DNA of 64,000 nucleotides from Aureimonas frigidaquae (GCF_001463905.1 NZ_BBWR01000005.1:148221-212220), one strand, 5' to 3'; shown: positions 1 through 9,845, counted from the first letter of the stretch. Notes: generated from the sequence alone by a model not told the origin. Made by a program: numbers and translations.

Positions 1-2
1 TG

Positions 3-902
3 CCCCTCGATGCGGGCGCGCCTGCCACCCAACGCCGCCGACGCAGCGGCGCATGGGTGGCTTATGCCTTTGCCGGGCCGGCCGTCACGCTGCTTCTGGC
101 CATCTACATCCTGCCCATGCTGCTGCTCGCCGTCTTTTCGGTCACCGACTACCAGCTCGGCGCCCTGTCCTTCGAGTTCGTCGGCCTGGACAATTTCCGC
201 GCGGCCTTTGCCGACCCGGTCTTCATGCGGGCGCTCGGCAATACGCTCGTCTACGCCCTTCTGGTCATTCCCTTCGGCGTTCTGCTGGGCCTCGGCGTGG
301 CGCTGCTCGTCAATGGCACGCGCCGCAGCCGCCCCTTCTGGGAGGTCGCCTACTTCCTGCCCGTCACCGCCACGCTGGTGGCTATGGCAACGGTCTGGCA
401 ATTCCTGCTCCATCCCTCGCTCGGGCCGGTGAACGCGGCCATCACCTGGCTCGGCTTCGATCCGGTCTACTTCCTGTCGAACCCGGCGCTGCTCATCCCG
501 ACCCTTGCGCTGATGGGCATCTGGCAGGTGCTCGGCTTCAACATGGTCCTGTTCCTGGCGGGGCTGACGGCCATCCCGCAGGATCTCTACGAAGCCGCGC
601 GCCTGGATGGCGCGCGCAGCCCGGTGGACCGCTTCCTGACCGTCACTTGGCCCATGCTCGGGCCGACGACGATGTTCGTCCTGGTCACGACATCCATCAC
701 CGCGCTGAAAGTCTTCGAAACCGTGGCCGTCCTGACCAAGGGCAAGGCGGGCTCGGAGACGGTCCTCTACGCGCTGTACCTGGAAGGCTTCGAATACGCC
801 AACACGGGTTATGCCGCCGCGCTGACCCTCATCTTCCTGGTGCTCGTCCTGATCCTGTCGATCGGGCAGACGCTCCATCTCGACCGCAAGGTGCACTATT
901 GA
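3..902 (+). CDS. ABC sugar-type transporter permease (MalF/UgpA class), 5' end off window
   Basis: Inner-membrane subunit of an ABC importer of the carbohydrate-uptake class 1 family. Several hydrophobic segments are visible, the first starting near base 57 and the last just before the C-terminus. The EAA loop that docks the ATPase reads YEAARLDGARSPVDRF, at roughly base 590-635. The frame is open to the left edge (an Arg-rich stretch precedes the first helix), so the true start probably lies outside the window; GTG at 57 is the only in-frame start seen here. The stop overlaps the next start by one base (TGATG), so the two permeases are translationally coupled. The substrate cannot be read from the permease; the downstream phosphodiesterase suggests phosphorylated glycerol compounds or sugars. 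Confidence 0.9.
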   Translation, partial: PLDAGAPATQRRRRSGAWVAYAFAGPAVTLLLAIYILPMLLLAVFSVTDYQLGALSFEFVGLDNFRAAFADPVFMRALGNTLVYALLVIPFGVLLGLGVALLVNGTRRSRPFWEVAYFLPVTATLVAMATVWQFLLHPSLGPVNAAITWLGFDPVYFLSNPALLIPTLALMGIWQVLGFNMVLFLAGLTAIPQDLYEAARLDGARSPVDRFLTVTWPMLGPTTMFVLVTTSITALKVFETVAVLTKGKAGSETVLYALYLEGFEYANTGYAAALTLIFLVLVLILSIGQTLHLDRKVHY

Positions 903-1723
903 TGGCCCGCCTTCGCCGATACCTGCCGCATGTGGTCCTGGCGGCGGGCGCCGCCGTCATGCTCCTGCCTTTCTACTGGATGGTGCTGACGTCCATCCGC
1001 TCGCCGGCCGAGATCTTCGACGTCTCGCTCCTGCCCTTCGTCCGGCATGCGGACGTGGCAGAGAACTATTATCGCGCGGCCAGCCAGGTCCCCATGGGAC
1101 GCTTCATGCTGAACGGCGTCATCGTCTGCCTCGGCATTCTCGTGGTGCAGATCCTGACCGCCGTGCCGGCCGCCTACGCGCTCGCCAAGCTGCGGTTCCG
1201 CGGGCAGAAGCTCCTTCTGACCTTGGTGATTGCAGCCCTGTGCGTGCCGGTCCAGGCCCTCGCGCTTCCGCTCTATGTGGGCCTTGCGCAGGCGCAGCTC
1301 CTGAACACCTATTTCGCGATGATGGCGCCGTTCTTTCTGTCGGTCTTTGCCATCTTCCTGTTCCGGCAGTCCTTCCGGTCGTATCCGGACGAGATCATCG
1401 AAGCCGCCCGCCTCGACGGTTTCTCGCACACCGAAATCTGCTGGGGGCTGGTGCTGCGCGGTTCGCTGCCGGCCCTCGCGGCCTTCTCCGTCTTCTCGGT
1501 CGTGGCACACTGGAACGATCTCTACTGGCCGATGATCGTGGTGTCCGACACCGCGCTCGCCCCGCCGCCGCTGGGCATGCTGTATTTCTCGGACGTGGAA
1601 TCCGGCGCCAATTACGGAGCGCTGATGGCAGGCGCCACGCTGATCACCGCACCGATGGTGCTGTGCTTCCTCCTGGCCCGCCGCAACTTCATCGCCGGCA
1701 TAACGATGACGGGCGTCAAATGA
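902..1723 (+). CDS. ABC sugar-type transporter permease (MalG/UgpE class)
   Basis: Second membrane subunit of the same importer, 273 aa, a usual length. It begins with a short basic N-terminus (MARLRRYLPH) followed by a long hydrophobic helix, and has about six membrane segments. The conserved EAA motif IIEAARLDGFSHTEI lies near residues 165-180. The C-terminus GITMTGVK is typical of this family, where the last residues are usually GxTxGAVK. The start overlaps the stop of the upstream permease by one base. It forms a heterodimer with that permease. No ATPase gene follows, so the ATP-binding subunit is either upstream of the window or shared with another system. Confidence 0.92.
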   Translation: MARLRRYLPHVVLAAGAAVMLLPFYWMVLTSIRSPAEIFDVSLLPFVRHADVAENYYRAASQVPMGRFMLNGVIVCLGILVVQILTAVPAAYALAKLRFRGQKLLLTLVIAALCVPVQALALPLYVGLAQAQLLNTYFAMMAPFFLSVFAIFLFRQSFRSYPDEIIEAARLDGFSHTEICWGLVLRGSLPALAAFSVFSVVAHWNDLYWPMIVVSDTALAPPPLGMLYFSDVESGANYGALMAGATLITAPMVLCFLLARRNFIAGITMTGVK

Positions 1724-1767
1724 CCCGCAGCCGGACGCAACCTCCCACAGGACTGACAGGAGTTCCC

Positions 1768-3051
1768 ATGACCCTCTCCACCCGCCTTGCGGCCGGGGCG
1801 CTCGCGCTCGGCCTCGTCCTGCCCGGCGCCGCCGGGGCGGCCGAGGTCGAATTGCAGGTGCTCTACAACCTGCCCGGCTTCACCAAATTCCACCAGCCGC
1901 TGGCCGACCAGTTCATGAAGGACAACCCGGACATCGCCATCAACTTCCTGGCGCCGGCGGCCGGCTATAACGAAGGCCAGCAGCAGGTGCTGCGCGCCGC
2001 CGTGACCGGGAACCTGCCGGACGTCTATTTCTCCGGTTACAACCTGACCGCGGAACTCGTCGGCAGGCTCGCGCCGCGCGGCCAGATCACCGATCTGGCG
2101 CCCTTCATCGAGGCAGAAGGCGGCGCCGCCTTCATGGACGCCAACTTTACCCAAAAGATGGCCGCGCTCGGCCAGGTCGATGGCCGCCAGTACGGCCTGC
2201 CGGTCAACGCGTCTTCGCCGATCATATATGTGAATGCGGATCTGGTGCGTGCCGCCGGTGGCGATCCCGATGCCATGCCCGATACGTTCGACGGACTGAT
2301 CGCCCTTGCCGCAAAGATCGACGCACTCGATCCCCGCTATGCAGGCATGGGCTACGATATCAACGGCTGGCCCGACGACTGGCTGTGGCAGGCGCTGATC
2401 TTCCAGCAGGGCGGCCAGCTCGTCGATGCGAAGACGGGAACCGTCGCCTTCGATGGAGAGACCGGGCTGGAGGCGATGCGCCTCGTTCGCCGCTTCGTGA
2501 CGGAAGGCGGCCAGGACCTTCTGGACTGGGACCAGTCGCGCCAGCAGTTCGGCGCCGGACTGACCGGCTTCATCTTTTCCACTCCGGCCCATGTTCAGAC
2601 CATCGAGGCGCTCGTGGGCGAACGCTTCGAGCTGACCACGGCCACATTCCCCATCGCCGACAAGACGGCCGGCGGGGTTCCGACCGGCGGTAACTCCGCC
2701 GTCATCCTGACGCAGGACAAGGCCAGGCAGGACGCGGCCTGGAAGTACCTGAAGTGGATCACCGGCCCGGAGGCCCAGAACCAGATCGTGCGCATCACCG
2801 GCTACCTGCCGACCAACAAGATGGCGACCGGTGCCGATTACCTCGCGCCCTACTACGCCGAGCATCCCAACGTCGAAACCGCATCGCGGCAGGCCGACCG
2901 GTCCTGGCCCTGGGCCGGCTACCCCGGCGGCGATTCGGTGCGCATCTGGCGCACCCAGCGCGACATCATCGGCACGGTCATGCGCGGCGAGGCGACGCCG
3001 CAGGACGGGCTGAAGCGCCTGGTCAATGAAACCAACGCCCTGATGCAGTGA
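1768..3051 (+). CDS. Extracellular solute-binding protein of the ABC importer (family 1)
   Basis: Periplasmic receptor for the importer encoded just upstream, 427 aa. The start at 1768 has an AGGAG ribosome-binding site five bases before it and opens a clear signal peptide, with cleavage likely after GAAGAAEVE (about residue 22). The mature protein looks like the MalE/UgpB fold, with a family-typical N-terminal segment (the region around NLPGFTKFHQPLADQF) and a C-terminal helix region ending near NETNALMQ. The order permease-permease-receptor-phosphodiesterase places the receptor third in the operon, 44 bases after the second permease. The ligand is not identifiable by eye. Confidence 0.9.
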   Translation: MTLSTRLAAGALALGLVLPGAAGAAEVELQVLYNLPGFTKFHQPLADQFMKDNPDIAINFLAPAAGYNEGQQQVLRAAVTGNLPDVYFSGYNLTAELVGRLAPRGQITDLAPFIEAEGGAAFMDANFTQKMAALGQVDGRQYGLPVNASSPIIYVNADLVRAAGGDPDAMPDTFDGLIALAAKIDALDPRYAGMGYDINGWPDDWLWQALIFQQGGQLVDAKTGTVAFDGETGLEAMRLVRRFVTEGGQDLLDWDQSRQQFGAGLTGFIFSTPAHVQTIEALVGERFELTTATFPIADKTAGGVPTGGNSAVILTQDKARQDAAWKYLKWITGPEAQNQIVRITGYLPTNKMATGADYLAPYYAEHPNVETASRQADRSWPWAGYPGGDSVRIWRTQRDIIGTVMRGEATPQDGLKRLVNETNALMQ

Positions 3052-3077
3052 GGCGCCAGCGCGCCATGGGCGGGTGC

Positions 3078-3092
3078 GGCGCGGTCCGCGCC
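3078..3092 (+). other. GC-rich hairpin between binding-protein gene and phosphodiesterase gene
   Basis: GGCGCGG and CCGCGCC face each other almost without a loop, so the practical stem is about five G-C pairs, lengthened by flanking GCGGG/CCCGC. No T-run follows, so it is not a classical terminator. It could act as a 3' stabiliser that keeps receptor mRNA more abundant than the phosphodiesterase message. That role is inferred. Confidence 0.4.
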
Positions 3093-3111
3093 CGCTGCAA
3101 GGAGTATGTGA

Positions 3112-3912
3112 ATGAAGATCATCCAGATCACCGATACGCATCTCGTCCCGTCGGGGGGCGTGGTCAACGGTGTCGACCCCGAGCGCCAGCTCCGCGCGGT
3201 GGTGGCGGATATCGTTGCGCGTCATGGCGATGCCGACCTCGTCACCATCACGGGGGACCTGTGCAATGACGGCGAGCCGGAGGCCTATCGCCTCCTGTCC
3301 GACATCGTCCGCCCGCTTGCCTGCCCCGTTCGTTTGTTGCTCGGCAATCACGATCGCCGCCCCGCCTTCCTCGACGCCTTCCCGGACCACCCGCGCGATG
3401 CCTCGGGCTATGTCCAGTCGGTGCTCGACACGCCGCATGGCCGCCTTCTCTTCCTCGACAGCCACGAGGCGGGAACGATCGGGGGCATATACGGCGCCGA
3501 CCGCCTCTGCTGGCTGGAGGAGAGCCTCGCATCCGCCGGGCCCGAGCCGGTCACCGTCTTCATCCACCACCCGCCCTTCGATGCCGGGATCGGTCATTTC
3601 GAACGGATCGGGATGCATGATGGCGGGGCGATCCTGCGGCGGCTCGCCGCCCATGCCGGCGGCGTGCGCCACATCGTGTTCGGCCATATCCACGTGCCGA
3701 TGGCGGGAACGAGCGCGGAGGGGATCGCCTACAGTTCCGGCCAGTCGCCGGCGCATCGCTTCATCACCGATCTGGCGCTGCGCGACCCGTGGTGGACGAG
3801 CGGCAACCCCTGCTACCGGATCCTCATGCTGGACGGGCAGGGCCTGCGTGCCTATGGCGTGGAGGTCGGCCAGGTGCCGACCGCGCGCGCACCGGTCTGC
3901 GACGGCCCTTGA
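3112..3912 (+). CDS. GpdQ/CpdA-like metallophosphodiesterase
   Basis: Cytoplasmic calcineurin-like hydrolase of 266 aa that cleaves phosphodiesters using two metal ions. All seven metal ligands of the family are visible: D8 and H10 (ITDTH), D49 (TITGDL), N79 (LGNHD), H153 (FIHHPP), H192 and H194 (FGHIH). Their spacing nearly equals that of GpdQ, the glycerophosphodiesterase of Enterobacter (8, 10, 50, 80, 156, 195, 197). The gene is the last of the ABC import operon, 60 bases behind the receptor gene, with a GGAG ribosome-binding site. Context suggests that the imported compound is a phosphodiester, such as a deacylated phospholipid headgroup. A cyclic-nucleotide phosphodiesterase (CpdA) is the main alternative. 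Confidence 0.88.
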   Translation: MKIIQITDTHLVPSGGVVNGVDPERQLRAVVADIVARHGDADLVTITGDLCNDGEPEAYRLLSDIVRPLACPVRLLLGNHDRRPAFLDAFPDHPRDASGYVQSVLDTPHGRLLFLDSHEAGTIGGIYGADRLCWLEESLASAGPEPVTVFIHHPPFDAGIGHFERIGMHDGGAILRRLAAHAGGVRHIVFGHIHVPMAGTSAEGIAYSSGQSPAHRFITDLALRDPWWTSGNPCYRILMLDGQGLRAYGVEVGQVPTARAPVCDGP

Positions 3913-3935
3913 GCCGCCCGTGAGACATTGGCGGG

Positions 3936-4739
3936 TTAAAGGCCCGCCGGAATAAAGACTGTCGGCCTGCGCGGCAGATCCCGGGCCGACAGCGTCAGGC
4001 TGTTGCCATCCATCGGCACGATGTCGAAGCGGCCCCCGAGCCGGTCGGTGAACTCGGAGATTCCCGTGGCCTGGCGGTGCATCGGCAGCACCACTGATGC
4101 CGACAGGCGCCCGGTGATCTCGCCCATCGTGGCGAGTGTCGCCGTCAGCCCGCCATCGACGGGCACCATCACCACGTCCAGGCGCCCGATCGCCGCATAA
4201 TGCCGATCCTCCAGCGCGTGGTGGAGGTGGCCGAGATGGCCGATGCACAGGCCCGCCACCTCGAAGATGAAGATCGAATTGGCATCCGGCTCCTGCGTGC
4301 CCCAGCGGCGGATGTCGGTGGTCACGTTGCGGATCAGGACGTCGCCGACGGTCAGCGCATGGCGGGCCGGCGCGCCCGCCCTGTCGCCCCAGCCCCGCAG
4401 AACATGGGCGATCCCGGGATCGGGCCTGTCCGTATAGTGCGTCCGGTGCGCCTTGTTCATGGTCACGACCATGGGCAGCGGCTCGCTGCCATAGATGCCG
4501 GAATAGTCGGTGGCGATGGTGACGCCCTCCGGCGTCTCGATCCGGTAGGTCGAGTGGCCCGCATAGGCGATCTCGACGATCCCGGTAGAGGAGGGCGCCT
4601 GCGCATAGGCCACCTTGATGGGCGCCGGCATGGCGTTCGCCATGGCCAGGCAGGTGCTCGACACCGGCTCCTGCGCCACCGCCACGGTGGTAAAGAGGAT
4701 GCCGGCCAGGAGGCCGAACGCCTTGAGCGATGCATGCAT
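3936..4739 (-). CDS. Exported metallo-beta-lactamase-fold hydrolase
   Basis: 267 aa with an N-terminal signal peptide (MHASLKAFGLLAGILFTTVA, cleavage near VAVAQ). The fold is suggested by a first-strand histidine (YAGHSTYRI), an aspartate in ATDYSG, a metal-site-like segment KAHRTHYTD, a second metal-site-like segment GHLGHLHHAL and a final VVLPMH. This resembles the UlaG-like, sugar-lactonase type of the superfamily. The usual HxHxDH box is replaced by HxxHYTD, so metal binding may differ. It is a monocistronic gene, convergent with the phosphodiesterase operon. The start is the first ATG before the signal peptide. The substrate is unknown. Confidence 0.72.
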   Translation of the reverse strand: MHASLKAFGLLAGILFTTVAVAQEPVSSTCLAMANAMPAPIKVAYAQAPSSTGIVEIAYAGHSTYRIETPEGVTIATDYSGIYGSEPLPMVVTMNKAHRTHYTDRPDPGIAHVLRGWGDRAGAPARHALTVGDVLIRNVTTDIRRWGTQEPDANSIFIFEVAGLCIGHLGHLHHALEDRHYAAIGRLDVVMVPVDGGLTATLATMGEITGRLSASVVLPMHRQATGISEFTDRLGGRFDIVPMDGNSLTLSARDLPRRPTVFIPAGL

Positions 4740-4979
4740 GGATGAACTCCCGCTGCCACCACTGCCGAGCTTACGCGAGGGGGCTGCGCCTGCGAACCGA
4801 CGGCCTTGCGGCGCAGGACACTTTCCCGTGACGCATGGTCCCTCTTGTTCCGCCCCCGCGCTTGCAACGATCGGACACAATTTGAAAAGGAGCGGAAGGC
4901 GGCGAAGTGCTAGATCTTGCCGCAAAGGACGGCGCCGCGAAATCTGAGCGGGCGCCGGTCGAAACAGGTTCACGGCACC

Positions 4980-6194
4980 ATGCTCCAGCGCACCGAACCC
5001 CTCACCATGCGGCCCGCCGCCGCGCCGCGCCGCCGGCGGCGCGCAGGCCCGCGCATCCTGGCCGCTCTGGCGGCCTTCGGCGCGCTCGCGGCCGCCATCT
5101 TCATCGGGCTCGGCGAGCGGGGCGCCGCACCGCCATCCTACCGCTTCGCGCCGGTCCTGCGCGCCGATGTGGAAGACACGGTGGCCGCTGTCGGAACGCT
5201 CGCCGCCATACGCTCGGTGGATGTCGGCGCGCAGATTTCCGGCCAGCTCAAGACGGTGCATGTGGCCGTGGGAGACACGGTGGAGAACGGGCAGCTCCTG
5301 GCCGAGATGGACCCCGCCATTACGGTCTATACGGTGGACGCCACGCGCGCGCAGATCGCCAATCTGGAGGCGCAGATCGTCAATGCGCAGGCGCAGCTCA
5401 TCCTGGCGGGTCAGACCCTGCAGCGCCAAAGGGAGCTGATCCGCGCCAATACGTCGGCCGCCAGCGCCCTGGACACGGCCGTCGCCGGCGAGGCCGCGGC
5501 GCAAGGGGCGCTCGACAGCCTGAAGGCGCAGCTGGCCGAGCGCCAGTCCGACCTTCGGCGCGCCGAGGCCAATCTCGGCTATACGAAGATCTATTCCCCG
5601 CTGGCCGGCACGGTGGTGTCCCAAACGTCCCAGCAGGGGCAGACCCTTGCCGCCACGCAGACGGCCCCCGTCATCGTGACGGTGGCGGATCTGTCCACCA
5701 TGACGGTCGAAGCCAAGGTTTCGGAAGCCGATATCATGCGGCTGACGCCCGGCATGACCGGCTGGTTCACGACACTGGGTGGCAGCAGCGAGCGCTGGGA
5801 AGGGCGTTTGCGGCTGATCGAGCCGACGCCCGAAATCGAGAACAACGTCGTCCTGTACAAGGCGCTGTTCGACGTGCCGAACAGGGATGGCAAGCTGATG
5901 CTCAACATGACGGCGCAGGTCTTCTTCGTGGTGGCAAAGGCCGAGAACGTGCTGACCGTGCCGGCATCGGCCGTCGAGACCGGGCCGCAGGGCAGCGTGG
6001 TGCGCGTGCGCAGCTCGGACGGGATCGTGTCCCGCCCGGTCGAGACGGGACTGGCCACCCGCGCGGTGGTGGAGATCCGGTCCGGCCTGGCGGAGGGCGA
6101 GGAGGTCGTGACCGGCACGGATACGGCCCGCGCCGCCGCCCCCGCGGCATCCGGCCAGGGGCGCCCCCGTGGCGGCCCCCCGACCATCTTCTGA
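4980..6194 (+). CDS. macA: Periplasmic adaptor of a MacA-type efflux pump
   Basis: Membrane-fusion protein that bridges an inner-membrane MacB ABC transporter and an outer-membrane TolC-type channel. An Arg-rich cytoplasmic tip ([11 protein letters not shown]) is followed by one membrane helix. A split biotinyl-lipoyl domain follows ([20 protein letters not shown] ... [16 protein letters not shown]) with a coiled-coil hairpin rich in Gln/Ala between the halves. Then come the beta-barrel and membrane-proximal parts. The length of 404 aa fits. In-frame starts exist at 4917 (TTG), 4980 and 5007; none has a strong ribosome-binding site, and 4980 is preferred because the protein then starts shortly before the basic tip. 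Seventeen bases separate it from macB. No outer-membrane factor gene is nearby. Confidence 0.85.
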   Translation: MLQRTEPLTMRPAAAPRRRRRAGPRILAALAAFGALAAAIFIGLGERGAAPPSYRFAPVLRADVEDTVAAVGTLAAIRSVDVGAQISGQLKTVHVAVGDTVENGQLLAEMDPAITVYTVDATRAQIANLEAQIVNAQAQLILAGQTLQRQRELIRANTSAASALDTAVAGEAAAQGALDSLKAQLAERQSDLRRAEANLGYTKIYSPLAGTVVSQTSQQGQTLAATQTAPVIVTVADLSTMTVEAKVSEADIMRLTPGMTGWFTTLGGSSERWEGRLRLIEPTPEIENNVVLYKALFDVPNRDGKLMLNMTAQVFFVVAKAENVLTVPASAVETGPQGSVVRVRSSDGIVSRPVETGLATRAVVEIRSGLAEGEEVVTGTDTARAAAPAASGQGRPRGGPPTIF

Positions 6195-6211
6195 ACCGGG
6201 GAGAAGATCCT

Positions 6212-8194
6212 ATGACGGCTTCCCTTCCGACGATCGACGGCGCGGTTGCGGCCCGGGTGCGGCCGGCGCGGCTCAGCCTCAGCAATGTCGGCCGGCGCTT
6301 CGGGGCCGCTCCCTCCGAGGTCACGGTGCTGCACGATGTCAGCCTGACCATCGAGCCCGGCGAGTTCGTCGCCATCATGGGACAGTCGGGCAGCGGCAAA
6401 TCCACCCTCATGAACATTCTGGGCTGTCTCGACCGGCCGAGCCAGGGGCACTACGCGATCGACGGGCAGGATGTGGCCACGCTGTCGCCAGACGCCTTGT
6501 CGCATCTGCGGCGCGACATGTTCGGCTTCATCTTCCAGAGCTACCACCTGATCCCAGGCTCCAGCGCGCTGCGCAATGTCGAGCTGCCGGGCATCTATTC
6601 GGGCATGTCGGCCGAGGCGCGGGCCAGCCGCGCCGAGGCGCTGCTCAGCCGGCTGGGCCTGTCCGAACGGCTGGACCACCGCCCCGCGCAATTGTCCGGC
6701 GGGCAGCAGCAGCGCGTGTCCATCGCCCGGGCCTTGATGAATGGCGGCTCGATCATCCTGGCCGACGAGCCGACCGGGGCGCTCGACACGGCGTCCGGCC
6801 GTGAGGTCATGGCACTCCTGCGCAGCCTGCATGCGAGCGGGCACACGGTGATCGTCATCACCCATGATCGTGCCGTTGCGCAGGAGGCCGAACGGATCAT
6901 CGAAATCCGCGATGGCCGCATCCTGTCGGACAGCGGCGCGGCGCGGCCGGTGGACAGCCCCGCGCCTGCGCGCTCGCAGGCTCCGCTTCCGGCCGGGGCC
7001 GGCATGTCCGGCCTGTCGGAGGCGGCCCGCATGGCGGGGCGCTCGCTCGCGGCGCAGCCGCTGCGCACGCTCCTGACCCTTCTCGGCATGATGATCGGCG
7101 TGTCCGCCGTCATCGTCATGCTGGCCATCGGCAACGGTTCGCGGCAGGACGTGGTGGACCGCATCAGCGCCATGGGGTCGAACCAGCTTCTGGTTCGGCC
7201 CGGGGCCCCTGGCCAGCGCACGCCCGACGGCGTCACCGCGACGCTCGTTCCCGACGATGCACGCGCCATCGCCGCCCTGCCCAATGTCGCGGCCGTGGTG
7301 CCGGAAATCCAGGGCAGCGTCACGCTGCGGGCGGGGGCGGTGGACTATCAGTCGACCGCTTCGGGGACGTGGCCGGACTTTCCCGATGCGCGCAACTGGC
7401 CGCTCGCCACGGGCACCTTCGTGACGCAGGCGGACGAGCGCAGCTACGCGCCGACGCTCGTGCTCGGCCGCACCGTCGCCGATATCCTGTTCCCGGACGG
7501 GCGTGACCCGGTCGGCCAGTATGTGCTCGTCAACGCCAACCCGTTCCTCGTCGTCGGCACCATGTCGCAAAAGGGTGCGTCGCCCATGGGAACCGACCAG
7601 GACGACATCGTCTTCGTTCCCCTGTCCACCGGCGGCCTGCGCCTGTTCGGCCAGCGGCACCTGCGCTCCATATCGGTCATGGTGGAGGATACGTCCCGCA
7701 TCGATGCGACGCAGGCTCAGATTCAGGATCTCCTGGATGCGCGCCACCATGTCCGCGATACGAGCATCCGCAACATGGCCTCGCTTCTCGACGCCGTCAG
7801 TCAGACGGCCTCGACCATGACGATCCTGCTCGGTTCGGTGGCGGCAATCTCGCTTCTGGTCGGGGGCATCGGCATCATGAACATCATGCTGGTGAACGTG
7901 ACCGAGCGCACGCGTGAGATCGGCATCCGCATGGCGGCCGGCGCCTCACGCGGGGACATACTGCGCCAGTTCAACACGGAGGCGGTCGTCGTCTCGGCCA
8001 TCGGTGGCGGGGTCGGCTGTATCATCGGCCTCGGCGTCGCGCTCGCCTTGCGCTCCCTCGGCATATCGACCGCGATCACCGCCGGCCCGGTTCTGATCGC
8101 CTTCGGGACCGCCTTCCTGTCCGGACTCGTCTTCGGCTACCTGCCCGCACGCAAGGCGGCGCGGCTCGATCCGGCCGCAGCGCTGACCAGCTAG
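6212..8194 (+). CDS. macB: MacB-type ABC transporter, fused ATPase and permease
   Basis: 660 aa. The N-terminal ATPase shows Walker A GQSGSGKS (residues 57-64), the Q-loop region FIFQSYHL, signature [15 protein letters not shown] and Walker [13 protein letters not shown] linker leads to the first membrane helix ([20 protein letters not shown]), a large periplasmic domain and three C-terminal helices containing the FtsX-type [20 protein letters not shown] region. MacB family pumps do not move substrate across the inner membrane; they drive export of periplasmic compounds (macrolides, peptides, siderophores) through TolC. The start at 6212 follows a GGGGAGAAG ribosome-binding region. It is co-transcribed with the adaptor. 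The true substrate is not evident. Confidence 0.92.
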   Translation: MTASLPTIDGAVAARVRPARLSLSNVGRRFGAAPSEVTVLHDVSLTIEPGEFVAIMGQSGSGKSTLMNILGCLDRPSQGHYAIDGQDVATLSPDALSHLRRDMFGFIFQSYHLIPGSSALRNVELPGIYSGMSAEARASRAEALLSRLGLSERLDHRPAQLSGGQQQRVSIARALMNGGSIILADEPTGALDTASGREVMALLRSLHASGHTVIVITHDRAVAQEAERIIEIRDGRILSDSGAARPVDSPAPARSQAPLPAGAGMSGLSEAARMAGRSLAAQPLRTLLTLLGMMIGVSAVIVMLAIGNGSRQDVVDRISAMGSNQLLVRPGAPGQRTPDGVTATLVPDDARAIAALPNVAAVVPEIQGSVTLRAGAVDYQSTASGTWPDFPDARNWPLATGTFVTQADERSYAPTLVLGRTVADILFPDGRDPVGQYVLVNANPFLVVGTMSQKGASPMGTDQDDIVFVPLSTGGLRLFGQRHLRSISVMVEDTSRIDATQAQIQDLLDARHHVRDTSIRNMASLLDAVSQTASTMTILLGSVAAISLLVGGIGIMNIMLVNVTERTREIGIRMAAGASRGDILRQFNTEAVVVSAIGGGVGCIIGLGVALALRSLGISTAITAGPVLIAFGTAFLSGLVFGYLPARKAARLDPAAALTS

Positions 8195-8226
8195 CGACGG
8201 GGCGGCCTGGTGCGGGCTGGCGCGGC

Positions 8227-9270
8227 TCAGGCCGCCTGCCAGACTGCCTCATAGACCGCCGCCAGCTCCTCAACCTCGCGCGCCAGCGGAAAGTCCTCTT
8301 GTGCATGGGCAAAGGCGGCGCGCGCTGCGGCCGCCAGGCGCTCGGGATCGTCCAGGAAGTCCGCGATGCCCGCCATCAGCGCGGCGGCGTCGTCGGCGGG
8401 AACGATCGTCCCGCAGCCGGGCGCGACCACATCGGAAAAGACGCCCACATCGGCCGCGACGACGGGCACGCCGCTGGCCATGGCCTCCAGGGGGGTCAGC
8501 CCGAAGCCTTCCCAGCGCTGCGGCGCGACGAAGAGGTCGAGCGTACGGTAATGCGGCGCGACATCCGGGAATTCCCCAAGAAAGAGGATCCGGTCGGAAA
8601 GGCCCGCGGTAGCGATGTCTGCGCGCAGCCTGGCCTCGAAAGCGCGGTGCTCGGCCGTTGCCCGGCCGCAGATGATGGCCTGCCATTGCGGACGCTGCGG
8701 CAGCAGCGCGATCATCGCCGCCACGAAAAGATCGGTGCCCTTCTGCGCGCGGATCCGCCCGAAGCAGCCGATGGTGCGCCGCTCGGGCAGGCCGAGCTCC
8801 TCGCGGGCGGCATCGCGGCTGGCCGGTGGGTGGAAGCGCTGCAGGTCGATGCCATGCATGACCACGTGGTGCGGCACGCTCAGGTAATCCGCCGTCTTGC
8901 GGCTCGTGGCGATGACGCCATTCATGCGGTTGATCAGGAAGCGGGTCCAGCCCGTGTGGCGCCGCTGCGAGGCGGAGGTGAAGACGAGCTTCAACGGCAT
9001 GCGCAGGAGATCCCGCAACACGACCCCGGCGAGCATTTCCACGTTGCGGCGCGCATGCCAGATGCGGAATGGCCGGCCATGCGGCCGGCGCCACAGCGCC
9101 GGCAGCATGCGCAGCGGAAGGCGCGGAACATGCGGCGGCAGGCCCGGCCCGAGCGCCACCGCCTTCGAACGCGCGGCCTGCAGCGGCAGGAGCTGGATGA
9201 TGGTCGAGGTGACACCCGACAGGCGGCGCTTGAAGTTCGGCGCGATCACCAGAATGTCGGATGTTCGCAT
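8227..9270 (-). CDS. Family 4 glycosyltransferase, probably LPS core
   Basis: 347-aa GT-B fold enzyme. The C-terminal half shows the GT4 signatures: the GRIRAQKGTDLF donor-domain start and the EX7E-type region EGFGLTPLEAMASGVPVVAA. The N-terminal acceptor domain has GVTSTIIQLLPLQ. The gene lies 17 bases behind greA on the same strand. A greA-linked lipopolysaccharide mannosyltransferase (LpsB/LpcC) is a known arrangement in rhizobia, so a role in adding core mannose is likely, but this comes from context and family, not from a specific motif. It is convergent with macB. Confidence 0.85.
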   Translation of the reverse strand: MRTSDILVIAPNFKRRLSGVTSTIIQLLPLQAARSKAVALGPGLPPHVPRLPLRMLPALWRRPHGRPFRIWHARRNVEMLAGVVLRDLLRMPLKLVFTSASQRRHTGWTRFLINRMNGVIATSRKTADYLSVPHHVVMHGIDLQRFHPPASRDAAREELGLPERRTIGCFGRIRAQKGTDLFVAAMIALLPQRPQWQAIICGRATAEHRAFEARLRADIATAGLSDRILFLGEFPDVAPHYRTLDLFVAPQRWEGFGLTPLEAMASGVPVVAADVGVFSDVVAPGCGTIVPADDAAALMAGIADFLDDPERLAAAARAAFAHAQEDFPLAREVEELAAVYEAVWQAA

Positions 9271-9287
9271 GCCGCTGATCCCGCGCG

Positions 9288-9761
9288 TCAGGCCCAGCGG
9301 ATTTCGAGCACCTCGTAGGACCGTGCGCCGCCCGGCGCGGCGACCTCCACCGTGTCGCCCTCGCTCTTGCCGATCAGGGCACGGGCGATGGGGGAGGTGA
9401 TGGAGATCCGGCCGTTCTTCACGTCGGCTTCCTGCTCGCCGACGATCTGGTAGGTCTTCTCTTCTTCCGTGTCCTCGTCCACGAGCTTGACCGTGGCTCC
9501 GAACTTGACGCGATCGCCCGACAGCTTGCTGAGGTCGATCACCTCCGCACGGGCCAGGAGATCCTCCAGCTCGGCGATGCGCCCTTCGTTCAGGCTCTGC
9601 GCCTCCTTGGCGGAATGGTATTCGGCATTCTCCGACAGGTCGCCATGCGCGCGGGCCTCGGAAATCGCGGTGATGATGCGCGGGCGTTCTTCCTGCTGCC
9701 GGCGGCGAAGCTCTTCCTTGAGAGCTTCGAAGCCCGAGGTGGTCATAGGAACCTTTTCCAT
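9288..9761 (-). CDS. greA: Transcription elongation factor GreA
   Basis: 157 aa. It rescues backtracked RNA polymerase by stimulating cleavage of the nascent RNA. The N-terminal coiled coil (about residues 8-75) carries the conserved tip [20 protein letters not shown], with the two acidic residues that enter the secondary channel. The C-terminal globular domain has [20 protein letters not shown]. The start [11 protein letters not shown] matches the family. It lies downstream of carB in the same direction but is separated from it by a terminator. Confidence 0.97.
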   Translation of the reverse strand: MEKVPMTTSGFEALKEELRRRQQEERPRIITAISEARAHGDLSENAEYHSAKEAQSLNEGRIAELEDLLARAEVIDLSKLSGDRVKFGATVKLVDEDTEEEKTYQIVGEQEADVKNGRISITSPIARALIGKSEGDTVEVAAPGGARSYEVLEIRWA

Positions 9762-9812
9762 GCCGATACCCTTGCTCGCCGCCGCGGTGGAGGCCTGACG
9801 GCGGCGATACGA

Positions 9813-9845
9813 ATTAAAAGAAAGACCGGCGCCCTGGGGCGCCAG
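9813..9845 (-). terminator. Rho-independent terminator after carB
   Basis: Read on the minus strand, an 8-bp stem CTGGCGCC / GGCGCCGG with a four-base loop is followed by TCTTTCTTTTAATT. It lies about 50 bases after the carB stop and before greA, so greA needs its own promoter or depends on read-through. Confidence 0.75.

Noticed and set aside
3930..3948. GGCGGG/CCCGCC stem between the phosphodiesterase and metallo-beta-lactamase-fold genes as a terminator
   Set aside because: It overlaps the stop codon, is only six pairs long and has no T-run on either strand.
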